From: Planctomycetota bacterium
Lineage (GTDB): Bacteria > Planctomycetota > SZUA-567
Reading direction: 5' to 3'
Assembly: GCA_031261425.1 (NCBI GenBank)
Contig: JAISJR010000100.1
Coordinates: 1-44,626 of the forward strand
Length of the DNA: 44,626 nt
Below are positions 1 through 6,634 of this stretch, one piece after another. Within the stretch, counting starts at the first letter, position 1, and each line of letters opens with the position of its first letter. The notes below the pieces were generated by a model. That model searched no databases. It was not told where the DNA came from and was given only the letters and a program-made list of their open reading frames with translations. The translations under genes and the position numbers were made by a program.

Positions 1-51
1 CTCGCCGATGACGATGCCGGAAGAAATCGGGATACCTTTTTTGACATCCAT
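1..51 (-). CDS. ptsI: PEP-protein phosphotransferase (PTS enzyme I), N-terminal 17 residues only
   Basis: The ATG on the minus strand at 51 opens a frame that runs off the window edge. The 17 visible residues read MDVKKGIPISSGIVIGE. This matches the characteristic opening of PTS enzyme I and its nitrogen-PTS relative PtsP (K-G-I-x-x-S-x-G-I-x-I-G), which forms the first strand of the phosphohistidine domain. Enzyme I transfers phosphate from PEP to HPr in the cytoplasm. The catalytic histidine and PEP-binding barrel lie outside the window, so ptsI and ptsP cannot be told apart, and the call rests only on the N-terminal signature. Confidence 0.55.
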   Translation of the reverse strand, partial: MDVKKGIPISSGIVIGE

Positions 52-71
52 AGCGGTTCTCGGTAGAGGGG

Positions 72-137
72 AATTAACAATTTACAATTAACAATTGTGG
101 AGTTTGATTTTCAAATTCGCGAAGCGCAATTTTGATA
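72..137. repeat. AATTAAC heptamer repeats plus conserved core element
   Basis: Bases 72-98 are four heptamer-like units (AATTAAC, AATTTAC, AATTAAC, AATTGTG). They lead directly into a core beginning GGAGTTT and containing CGCGAAGCGC (about 99-137). This core is the reverse complement of the core found between AGAGTTN arms at 3343, 23055 and 25309. Here the same core is next to a different heptamer. Confidence 0.7.
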
Positions 138-147
138 AATTATTCCG

Positions 148-370
148 ACAGCCGCCCAAAGCCCCGACAGGGGCTAAAGAACCTATCCGAATATCGCGGC
201 TGTTTGCCCCGTTAGGGGCAATCTGTCGGTAGAAACGCCGCCGCCATAAAGTCGCGTCCCGTTAGAGACGCAATGTCGGTCTGATTATCACTAACCAACA
301 TTCCGTCCCTACGGGACGGATTTTTTTCGGGTGGCTTTTTCTACCGACATTTCGTCCCTATCGGGACGAC
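148..370. repeat. Cluster of short palindromes flanked by CCGACA/TGTCGG
   Basis: This interval holds a run of small palindromes of related design: TGCCCCGTTAGGGGCA at 205-220, CGTCCCGTTAGAGACG at 255-270, CGTCCCTACGGGACG at 304-318 and CGTCCCTATCGGGACG at 353-368. They are separated by spacers that often carry TGTCGGT or ACCGACA. They resemble REP-type elements. The last two overlap the 3' end of the glycosyltransferase reading frame and supply its stop codon and final ~20 codons. No protein gene is seen between 52 and 308. Confidence 0.6.
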
Positions 371-1013
371 GCTCGTTGATAATAGGACAGGTTCTTAATT
401 GCTTTTCGACTACTTCGCGCAACGCTTCGGCGCCCGCTTGCAAATATCCGTGGATTTTATCGACCGCCGTGTCCAAGAATATCGGGCGCGCCGCAAACGC
501 GCGATACAATTTTTCGTCGTTGCGCAAGGCGCGGATTTCCGTCAATAACGCCGCGTTGTCGCCGCCGGTTTGCGGTCGGCTACCGACCGTCCACCACAAA
601 AACGCTTGCGGGTTGAGAATTTCCGGTTCGGGGTCGCGACTGTAGCCGGCGTAAATCGGGATACAACCGGCGGCGAACGCCTGCCAGATTTTCTCGGTAA
701 CGTAACCGTCGCCGGCGCTGTTTTCGGGACAAATGTTAAACTGAAATTGCCGTAAATAGCGCGTTTTATCGTCGCCGAATTGCGTTTGTAGCGAGTCGTC
801 GTTATGCAACACGCGACCGGCGGCGGCGACCGGCGCAATGGCGGACACGGCGCGATAAATTTCCGCGCGGACGCCGGTAATGTCCCAACGGCTGACCAAC
901 GCGCAAAACCGCGATTTATCCGTCGTCAGCTTAAATCGCGCCAGAATCGCGCGAATCTCGTCTTTGGTCGCCGTCAACGGAAAAAGACCGCGCATCCACA
1001 GCGGCAAGCGCAA
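309..1013 (-). CDS. GT10 alpha-1,3-fucosyltransferase-like protein, C-terminal (catalytic) part, separated by a frameshift
   Basis: This frame carries the hallmark of glycosyltransferase family 10: FNICPENS followed by DGYVTEKIWQAF and AAGCIPIYAG, the GDP-fucose binding motif of alpha-1,3/1,4-fucosyltransferases. Just upstream in the same frame, RYLRLPLWM matches the conserved segment before the nucleotide-sugar domain. The frame is separated from its N-terminal half (974-1510) by a C12 run at 1020-1031. A tract of 13 or 10 would restore one protein of about 400 residues. The probable role is fucosylation of a surface glycan such as LPS in the cytoplasm. The last residues are encoded by a palindromic repeat, so the native C-terminus may have been altered. 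Family is well supported; the exact sugar linkage is not. Confidence 0.8.
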   Translation of the reverse strand: MRLPLWMRGLFPLTATKDEIRAILARFKLTTDKSRFCALVSRWDITGVRAEIYRAVSAIAPVAAAGRVLHNDDSLQTQFGDDKTRYLRQFQFNICPENSAGDGYVTEKIWQAFAAGCIPIYAGYSRDPEPEILNPQAFLWWTVGSRPQTGGDNAALLTEIRALRNDEKLYRAFAARPIFLDTAVDKIHGYLQAGAEALREVVEKQLRTCPIINERRPDRDEMSVEKATRKKSVP

Positions 1014-1510
1014 ATAACGCCCCCCCCCCCCGTAAATGGCGTTTTGAAATCAAAACCGAACGCCAAATCGGCGCGGTCGAGACAATGGTCGCCGAACCAA
1101 TTATGCCATTTCTGCGACGGCGCGTTGACGCCGATATTTTCCGCCGTGTAAAAGACCCGCGCCGGACGCGGCGCGGATTTTTTTATTTTCTCGCCGAACA
1201 CCGAACAAAATTCCAAGTCCGCCGGCAAATACTTGACGACGGTTAGCGCCGTCGCGCGGCTGGCGAGCGCCGTTTTGACCACCGCTAAAAAATCGCCGTC
1301 GCCGCCCGCGCCGCCGTAATTCACGAATTTGACGCGAAATTCCGGCGCGGCGCGGCGTTTTTCACGGCGGTCGCGCCACAGTTCGCGATAAAATTCGCGG
1401 TCGCCGTATTGGTTGACCCGCCGCAACCACCGCTCGCGAAACTCGCGGCGCCGGTCCGCGTCGCGAATAAGACAGGCGAACAGGCGAATGAAAAATTTTA
1501 GCGCGTTCAT
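974..1510 (-). CDS. GT10 fucosyltransferase-like protein, N-terminal part, out of frame after G tract
   Basis: This is the 5' half of the gene above, starting at ATG 1510 with a weak purine-rich leader (AGAAAGT). Genuine sequence runs through about residue 159 (KFVNYGG, ADLEFCSVFG, VFYTAENIGVN, ADLAFGFDF). The RVFYTAEN and LAFGFD segments fit the acceptor half of GT10 enzymes. After the tract, which encodes TGGGG, the frame turns into a cysteine/arginine-rich tail and stops, as expected of a shifted frame. It lies 12 nt below the DUF5618 gene in the same direction and is probably co-transcribed with it. Confidence 0.75.
   Translation of the reverse strand: MNALKFFIRLFACLIRDADRRREFRERWLRRVNQYGDREFYRELWRDRREKRRAAPEFRVKFVNYGGAGGDGDFLAVVKTALASRATALTVVKYLPADLEFCSVFGEKIKKSAPRPARVFYTAENIGVNAPSQKWHNWFGDHCLDRADLAFGFDFKTPFTGGGGVICACRCGCAVFFR
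1020..1031. repeat. C12 homopolymer (G12 in gene sense) inside GT10 gene
   Basis: Twelve consecutive C on the plus strand. The two halves of the glycosyltransferase are in frame only if the tract holds 13 or 10 bases. Poly-G/C tracts of this length slip readily in replication. They control fucosyltransferase genes in Helicobacter pylori, which is known biology of a distant relative and not proof here. Confidence 0.85.
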
Positions 1511-1522
1511 TTTTTTTACTTT

Positions 1523-2008
1523 CTAAAACAGCCACGTCGCCAATTTGCCGAGCCACGATTTGCCGCGTTTCCGCGCCTCTGCGTCCGTCAATTCCCGTTG
1601 CGGGCGAATGCGGCTGACGATGTCGTATGCCGTCTCAAAACCCGCGCGAATTATCGGCACGCTCAAGGTGCCTTCATAATAACCTTCGATATGTAACGCC
1701 CGATAAGCGGTGTTGAGGTCGCGCGCCAATTTGCCGTCGATTCTCGCGGCGTTTTCGACGTAATACTTAATCGACTCGCGCTTGTTACCTTTCGGCGGCT
1801 TCACGTCGCGCAACTTGAAAATCGCGTCCATTGCGATTAACGCGCCCAAATACGCCGCGCCGCACGCGACCGACACGTATTTTTTGTCAAGATACCATTT
1901 CCCCTCTTGACCGGCTTTTAACAAAATATCTTCGGCGTTGCGCAAATAGCGCATCGCCTCGTAATGAGCGTCTTGCTTCGCCGCTTCCTGCTCGTCGGTG
2001 ATAGACAT
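1523..2008 (-). CDS. DUF5618 family helical protein
   Basis: A 161-residue protein of unknown function. The order of conserved segments (EAMRYLRNAEDIL, WYLDKKYVSVACGAAYLGALIAMDA, YYVENAARIDGKL, AYRALHIEGYYEGTLSV, AGFETAYDIVSRI) matches the DUF5618 family, a small all-helical domain resembling HEPN proteins. No catalytic HEPN RxxxxH motif is evident. It precedes the GT10 gene by 12 nt, so the two may share a transcript. The C-terminus is a basic stretch ending in KSWLGKLATWLF. The family assignment comes from recall of the pattern, not from a search. Confidence 0.65.
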   Translation of the reverse strand: MSITDEQEAAKQDAHYEAMRYLRNAEDILLKAGQEGKWYLDKKYVSVACGAAYLGALIAMDAIFKLRDVKPPKGNKRESIKYYVENAARIDGKLARDLNTAYRALHIEGYYEGTLSVPIIRAGFETAYDIVSRIRPQRELTDAEARKRGKSWLGKLATWLF

Positions 2009-2029
2009 ACGACACCTGTTGGGGGAAAA

Positions 2030-2175
2030 ATAATTACGAATTACGGAAAAAAAGTTGGTAGTCGGTAGTTTTTAGTCGGTAGCGGTGGAGTTTTTATCGG
2101 CAAATCCGCAAGCGCGCGCCAAGCGAATCTTTGACCGTCAAACTCCGCCGCTAAAAACTACCGACTATCAACTGC
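2030..2175. repeat. AGTCGGT heptamer inverted-arm element
   Basis: The left arm (about 2054-2085) contains GGTAGTCGGTAG units and the right arm (2148-2172) is its reverse complement, with AACTACCGACTATCAAC. The centre starts GGAGTTT, contains CGCAAGCGC and ends AAACTCC, so it is a longer relative of the core at 99, 3343, 23055 and 25309. It fills the gap between the DUF5618 gene and the FlgN-like gene. Confidence 0.6.
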
Positions 2176-2187
2176 TCTTCATTTAAC

Positions 2188-2652
2188 TCACACATTCCGG
2201 TTGGCGTAACGCGCGTCGCCGTTGCCGCCGCGGGCGGCTTTGCCGTAGGCGTTCAACATCGCTTTGCCGCGCTGGATGGTGCCGACTTTTTGCGTGTTCG
2301 CCGAGACGGACAGGTTGCCGATTTCGCGGCACTCCTCTTCGTATTTGACGATTTCGCCGAGGGTGTCTTGGAGTTCGCGGATGAGCGGGTCCACTTTGGC
2401 GCGCGCGTCCGCCGACCAGCGGTCGAGTTCGGCGTCGCGGCGCTGTTTGAGCGGCGCGGCGGTCAGGTCGATGTTGGCGATTTTGTCGAGACGGGTTTGT
2501 TTTTCGTTGATGAGATGCATCAACGCGTCGGCGTCGCCGGCTTCGATATATTGCTTTTGCGACGCGGAAATGTCGCGGACTTCTTTGAACAGAGTCAGTT
2601 GTTTTTTCAGCGCCACTTCCAATTCGGCGGCGACTTGCTGATAATCGGGCAT
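2188..2652 (-). CDS. FlgN-like coiled-coil protein
   Basis: The chosen start is ATG 2652, preceded by AGGA with 8 nt spacing; a longer open frame upstream has no ribosome site and overlaps the divergent gene. The 154-residue product begins MPDYQQVAAELEVALKKQL. It is almost entirely helical: a long helix with EVRDISASQKQYIEAGDADAL, then NEKQTRLDKIANID. That layout (long helix, 'GD..AL..L...KQ') is typical of FlgN-type flagellar chaperones, which hold hook-associated proteins in the cytoplasm. There are no flagellar neighbours here, so the functional assignment is tentative and a generic coiled-coil protein remains possible. Confidence 0.5.
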   Translation of the reverse strand: MPDYQQVAAELEVALKKQLTLFKEVRDISASQKQYIEAGDADALMHLINEKQTRLDKIANIDLTAAPLKQRRDAELDRWSADARAKVDPLIRELQDTLGEIVKYEEECREIGNLSVSANTQKVGTIQRGKAMLNAYGKAARGGNGDARYANRNV

Positions 2653-2732
2653 CGGGTTGGTTCCTAACGCGAGAAGTGGCGCCAAATGTCCGCGATGATA
2701 GTCGCCTCGCCGCCAAACCAAAGGGAAAATCA

Positions 2733-3302
2733 ATGTCGCTCTGGACGCTTTATTGGACTTTTTGCGCGATTGGCGCGATGACTTTCGGCGGCGGCTACGC
2801 GATGTTGCCGCTGTTTCAGCATATTTTGGTCGCGGAATACGGCTTGTTGTCGCCGGCGGATTTCGCGAATATGGCGGCGATTTCGCAACTGACGCCGGGC
2901 GCGATTGGCGTGAATATGGCGACCTATATCGGTTATAGTCAACACGGCGTCGGGGGCGCGTTCGCCGGCACGGCGGGCTTGTTGACGCCGCCTTTTTTTA
3001 TCGCGCTCGTCGTGGCGCGGATTTGGGAAAAATTCCGCCGCTCGCCCGCGGTCGCGGCGATACTGCAAGGCGTCGCGCCGGCAATGTTCGGACTGATTGC
3101 CACGGCGCTGGTCTTTTTCGGCGAAAATTCGCTGTTGCAACGCCCGGCGGACGAGAACGCCGATTTATCGTCGCCGAGCGTCGCCGTTGACGCCGGCAAC
3201 GTCTTGATTTTTGCGGTCGTGTTGCTATTGGCGTGGCGGACAAAATTAAGCGTGCCGGTGTTGCTCGGCGTGTCGGCGGCGGCGGGAATCGTAGTGCATT
3301 AG
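2733..3302 (+). CDS. Chromate transporter, single-domain (short) CHR family
   Basis: The start is ATG 2733 after AAGGGA; the frame continues upstream but without a ribosome site. The 189-residue membrane protein has MTFGGGYAMLPLFQ near the N-terminus and QLTPGAIGVNMATYIGY, both signatures of the CHR family (chromate/sulfate transport, proton-driven export across the inner membrane). Short CHR proteins normally work as adjacent pairs in opposite topology. No second copy lies next to this one, so the partner is elsewhere, lost, or unnecessary. The TAG stop at 3300-3302 is formed at the junction with an AGAGTTN heptamer array. Confidence 0.8.
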   Translation: MSLWTLYWTFCAIGAMTFGGGYAMLPLFQHILVAEYGLLSPADFANMAAISQLTPGAIGVNMATYIGYSQHGVGGAFAGTAGLLTPPFFIALVVARIWEKFRRSPAVAAILQGVAPAMFGLIATALVFFGENSLLQRPADENADLSSPSVAVDAGNVLIFAVVLLLAWRTKLSVPVLLGVSAAAGIVVH

Positions 3303-3417
3303 AGTTGAGAGTTCAGAGTTTAGAGTTGAGAGTTGAGCAGTGGTTGCGCTTCGCGCGTCTTAAAAATAAAACTCCACTCTCTCAACTCTCAACTCTAAAC
3401 TCTCAACTCTGCTCTTA
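3301..3417. repeat. AGAGTTN heptamer inverted repeat with GCGCTTCGCGC core
   Basis: The left arm (3301-3337) is five heptamers of AGAGTT plus G, C or T. The right arm (about 3378-3411) is the complementary CTCAACT/CTAAACT array. The centre (3343-3376) holds TTGCGCTTCGCGC and ends AAACTCC. The arms could pair into a long hairpin. It fills the gap between the chromate transporter and fabG and supplies the former's stop codon. Confidence 0.8.
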
Positions 3418-3431
3418 AACGGGGGAAGCAA

Positions 3432-4166
3432 ATGAACGAACTTGACGGACAACTCGCGTTGGTTACCGGCGGCACGCGCTCCATCGGGCGGGCGATAACC
3501 GAGACCCTGCTCGCGGCGGGCGCGACGGTCGTCGCCAATTACGCCGTGAGCGACGCGGCGGCGGAAAAATTTCGCGACGAAGCGGCGACCGATAAATTGT
3601 CGCTCGCCAAATTCGATGTCGCCGACTACGCGGCGGTGGAAAAATTTTTCGCCGATTTCGCCGACCGTTACGGGCGGTTAAGCATCGTCGTCAACAATTC
3701 CGGCATTCGCCGCGACGCGGTGCTGGCGATGATGAGCCGCGCCGATTGGCAAACGGTAATGGACGTTAATTTGGGCGGCGTGTTCAACGTGTGTCATTTC
3801 GCGGTGCGGGAAATGTTGGCGCATCGTTACGGGCGCATCGTCAACATCACCAGTCCGTCGGGAAAATTCGGTTTCGCCGGACAGGCGAATTACGGCGCGA
3901 GCAAAGCCGGAATGGTGGCGCTGACGCGCAGTTTGAGCAAAGAAGTCGCCAAGCGGAAAATCACCGTCAATTGCGTGTCCCCCGGCTTCATCGACACGGA
4001 TTTGCTCGCCGACCTCGCGCCGGAACTACGCGCCGAATATGTGAAACAAATTCCGGTCGGACGGTTCGGCGCGCCGGCGGACGTGGCGAACGCGGTTAAA
4101 TTTTTGGTCTCGCCGGCGGCGGCATACGTTACCGGCGCGACGTTGGAAGTTACCGGCGGACTGTAA
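3432..4166 (+). CDS. fabG: 3-oxoacyl-[acyl-carrier-protein] reductase
   Basis: A 244-residue classical short-chain dehydrogenase with GGGGGAAG just upstream of ATG 3432. The NADP-binding motif TGGTRSIG is at residues 12-19, NNSG (normally NNAG) at 88-91, and the catalytic Ser141-Tyr154-Lys158 triad lies in ITSPSG and YGASK. The Ser-Tyr spacing of 13 equals that of E. coli FabG, and the C-terminal VTGATLEVTGG is typical of the family. It reduces 3-ketoacyl-ACP in fatty acid elongation in the cytoplasm. Related reductases of other pathways share all of these motifs. No other fatty acid synthesis gene is adjacent, so substrate identity is likely rather than certain. Confidence 0.85.
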   Translation: MNELDGQLALVTGGTRSIGRAITETLLAAGATVVANYAVSDAAAEKFRDEAATDKLSLAKFDVADYAAVEKFFADFADRYGRLSIVVNNSGIRRDAVLAMMSRADWQTVMDVNLGGVFNVCHFAVREMLAHRYGRIVNITSPSGKFGFAGQANYGASKAGMVALTRSLSKEVAKRKITVNCVSPGFIDTDLLADLAPELRAEYVKQIPVGRFGAPADVANAVKFLVSPAAAYVTGATLEVTGGL

Positions 4167-4172
4167 AACCCC

Positions 4173-4287
4173 AGAGTTGAGAGTTCAGAGGGAAAAGGGA
4201 GAAGGGAAAAGGGAAAAGCGGCTATTCTGTCTTTTCCCTCTTCCCTTTTACCTTTTCCCTTTTTCTCAACTCTAAACTCTAAACTCT
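4173..4287. repeat. Mixed AGAGTTN / GGGAAAA heptamer inverted repeat
   Basis: The outer arms are AGAGTTG-type (4173-4188 and about 4264-4287). The inner arms are GGGAAAA-type heptamers (about 4190-4215) and their complement TTTTCCC (about 4229-4262). Two heptamer families are nested symmetrically in one hairpin, which suggests one was inserted within or expanded inside the other. Confidence 0.75.
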
Positions 4288-4292
4288 CGAAT

Positions 4293-5252
4293 ATGCCTCC
4301 CCTCGTCATTCTTGGACCGACGGCGTCCGGCAAAGAAGACGCCGCTTTCGCGTTAGCCCGCCGGTGTCGCGCCCGCGCGGAAATCATTGTCGTCGATTCG
4401 ATGAAAATTTATCGCGGCTTAAATATCGGCACCGCCAAACCGACCGCCGCGCGCCGCGCGGAAATTCCGCATCACTGCCTTGACCTCGCCTCGCCGGAAC
4501 AAAATTTTTCCGTCGCCGATTACGTTAAAGAAGCGGCGGCGGCGCTGGCGGCAATTGAACGCGCCGGCAAACAGGCGATTTTCGCCGGCGGCACGGCGCT
4601 GTATTACAAGGGTTTATTCGACGGTTTGTGCGCCGCGCCGGCGGCGGACGCGGCGGTGCGGGCGGAATTGACCGCGTGGGGCGAGCGGCACGGCGCGGCG
4701 GCGTTGCACGCGCGACTGCGGCAACTCGACGCGGCGGCGGCGGCGAAAATTCACCCGCGCGACGCGCGCCGCCTGACGCGCGCGCTCGAAGTCATCACGC
4801 TCACCGGACGCCCGTTCAGCGAGCGGCAAACGCAATGGGCGGGTTTTCATTCGCCGGCGACGGCGGGCGGAGAAAGTCGCGAGAGCGGAATCGCGTGGGC
4901 GGACGCGAAAGTGTTTTTGCTCAATTGGGAGCGTCCGGTTTTGCGCGAGCGCATCGCGACGCGCGTTCGGCGAATGTTGGACGCGGGATTATTGGACGAG
5001 GCGCGAGCGGTGTATGACCGGCGCGAAACCTTGGCGCGGACGCCGCTCCAAGCCGTCGGCTACAAAGAATTTTTTCCGTATTTTGCCGGCGAAAGTTCGC
5101 TTGATGACGCGGTCGCGCAATTGACCGTCCGCACTTGCCAACTCGCGAAAAGTCAGATGACGTGGTTTCGCAAATTTCCGGCGCGACCCGTGGCAATGCG
5201 TCCGGGTATGACCGGCGACGACGCGGCGGCGGCGATTGAGGCAATGCCGTAA
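4293..5252 (+). CDS. miaA: tRNA dimethylallyltransferase
   Basis: A 319-residue enzyme that transfers a dimethylallyl group to N6 of A37 in tRNAs reading UNN codons. Visible motifs are the P-loop GPTASGKE at 8-15, VDSMKIYRGLNIGTAKP from residue 34, HHCLDLASPEQNFSVADY, GGTALYYKGLFDGL, and the C-terminal LQAVGYKEF and KSQMTWFRKF that contact tRNA. The Walker A Thr/Ser is replaced by Glu at residue 15, and the usual Gln of DSMQVY is Lys, both unusual. The gene ends 20 nt before the convergent nucleoside transporter, with no terminator visible in the gap. Identity is clear; activity could be affected by the P-loop change. Confidence 0.92.
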   Translation: MPPLVILGPTASGKEDAAFALARRCRARAEIIVVDSMKIYRGLNIGTAKPTAARRAEIPHHCLDLASPEQNFSVADYVKEAAAALAAIERAGKQAIFAGGTALYYKGLFDGLCAAPAADAAVRAELTAWGERHGAAALHARLRQLDAAAAAKIHPRDARRLTRALEVITLTGRPFSERQTQWAGFHSPATAGGESRESGIAWADAKVFLLNWERPVLRERIATRVRRMLDAGLLDEARAVYDRRETLARTPLQAVGYKEFFPYFAGESSLDDAVAQLTVRTCQLAKSQMTWFRKFPARPVAMRPGMTGDDAAAAIEAMP

Positions 5253-5272
5253 TCGCGAAGAAGCGCGGCAAA

Positions 5273-6541
5273 TCACGACAGTATCGCCGCGCCGCGGTAG
5301 AACAGTCCCGCAATCGCGCCGGTGCCTAAACACGCGAGCGTCGCGACGACCAACGCCGTCCACGCCACCGCCGCGATGTCGGCTTTGCGTTCCGGCGTGA
5401 GCGCCGCCAGCGCGCCGACGTAAATCGCCATCGACGGAATATGCGCGTAGCCGCAGAGCGCGTAAGCCGCAATCACCGCCGAGCGCGGCGAAAGTTGCCC
5501 GCTCCGCATCAAGTCCGCCAACTCGACATACGCCGGCACTTCCGTCGCAATCACGCGCGTGCCGAGCAGTTGCGCCACCGTCGGCGTTTCGTGCCACGGC
5601 ACGCCCATCAGCCACGCGCACGGATAAAACAAATAGCCGATAAATTTCTGCAACGACCAATCCGCGCCGAGACCGAGTTCGCCGCCGCCCCACGCGATGC
5701 CGGCGTTGAGAATCGCCAAAATCCCGATACCCGCGATGAGGAGCGCGACGATGCCGACGATGACTTTGAAGCCGTCGTTCGCCCCGCTCACCACCGCCGC
5801 GACGAGCGAATCTTCGCGCTTGTAATACGGTTCGACGTTGACGCCGAGCGTTTCCGGCTGGGCGGTTTCCGGCGTCGCGAGTTTCGCCATCAGCGTCGCG
5901 AGCGGCACCGACAAAATCGACGCCGACACGAAATGTCCGCCAATCGTGGGAAAAACGTGGCGCAAAACGTTGACGTAAACGACCAACATATTCGCCGAAA
6001 TCGTCGCCATACACGTCGCGAGCAACACGCAAAGTTCCGATTTCGTCAATTGGGCGAGGCACGGGCGAATCGCCAAAATGCCTTCGTTGCCGGCAAAAAC
6101 GTTGGCGGTGGCGGCTAACGCTTCCGCGCCGGAGATGCGCGTCAACCGCGAAAACACCGCCGCGAAAAATTTCAGAATTCGTCCCAAAACGCCGAGGTGA
6201 TACAACGCGGCGAGGAGCGAGGCGATGACGAACAGTTGCGCGAAACCCTGAAAAACCAGCACAAAACCGACGCCGTTAGCCGCGCTGGCGGCGGGGTCGG
6301 CGAGCGAGCCGAAGACGAATTGCGGTCCCGCCATCGCCGCGTCGATAATCCCGACGAGAAAGGCGTTGACCGCGGTGAAAAAATTCAGTCCGGCGGAGTA
6401 GCGAAAAACGAACCAACCGAAAACAAACTCAAAAACGATGGTCCAGGCAAACAGCCGCCAATTGAAAATCCGTTTGCCGCCGGACAACGCCCACGCCGTG
6501 AGTAGAAAAATCGCGAACCCCAAGACGCCGATATACGCCAT
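5273..6541 (-). CDS. NupC-family (CNT) concentrative nucleoside transporter
   Basis: The start is ATG 6541, preceded by AAGGAG at ideal spacing. The 422-residue inner-membrane protein has about ten hydrophobic segments. The diagnostic regions are VFQGFAQLFVIASLLAALYHLGVL, then SGAEALAATANVFAGNEGILAIRP, where CNT proteins carry the substrate/Na+ site. Then come CMATISANMLVVYV and a C-terminal ISSNL-type region (SPRSAVIAAYALCGYAHIPSMA). It would import nucleosides using an ion gradient. It lies behind a strong terminator that separates it from the OmpA-like gene, so it is probably a single-gene unit. Confidence 0.85.
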   Translation of the reverse strand: MAYIGVLGFAIFLLTAWALSGGKRIFNWRLFAWTIVFEFVFGWFVFRYSAGLNFFTAVNAFLVGIIDAAMAGPQFVFGSLADPAASAANGVGFVLVFQGFAQLFVIASLLAALYHLGVLGRILKFFAAVFSRLTRISGAEALAATANVFAGNEGILAIRPCLAQLTKSELCVLLATCMATISANMLVVYVNVLRHVFPTIGGHFVSASILSVPLATLMAKLATPETAQPETLGVNVEPYYKREDSLVAAVVSGANDGFKVIVGIVALLIAGIGILAILNAGIAWGGGELGLGADWSLQKFIGYLFYPCAWLMGVPWHETPTVAQLLGTRVIATEVPAYVELADLMRSGQLSPRSAVIAAYALCGYAHIPSMAIYVGALAALTPERKADIAAVAWTALVVATLACLGTGAIAGLFYRGAAILS

Positions 6542-6575
6542 TGTTTTCTCCTTTTGCGCCTCGCCGCGCGCCACA

Positions 6576-6608
6576 GAAAAAGCCGGAAAATTACTTTCCG
6601 GCTTTTTC
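6576..6608 (-). terminator. Intrinsic terminator after the OmpA-like gene
   Basis: A perfect stem GCCGGAAA / TTTCCGGC with an ATTAC-type loop lies between an A run and a T run (about 6577-6607). On the minus strand it follows the OmpA-like stop codon at 6635. The flanking A/T runs let it work in either direction. Confidence 0.85.
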
Positions 6609-6634
6609 GTTATGTCGGCGCTCGTCGCGCCGGT

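Noticed and set aside
4989-6062. A 357-codon open frame on the minus strand
   Set aside because: It lies within the nucleoside transporter and miaA region, has extreme Arg content and no motif; the transporter frame has a ribosome site and family motifs.
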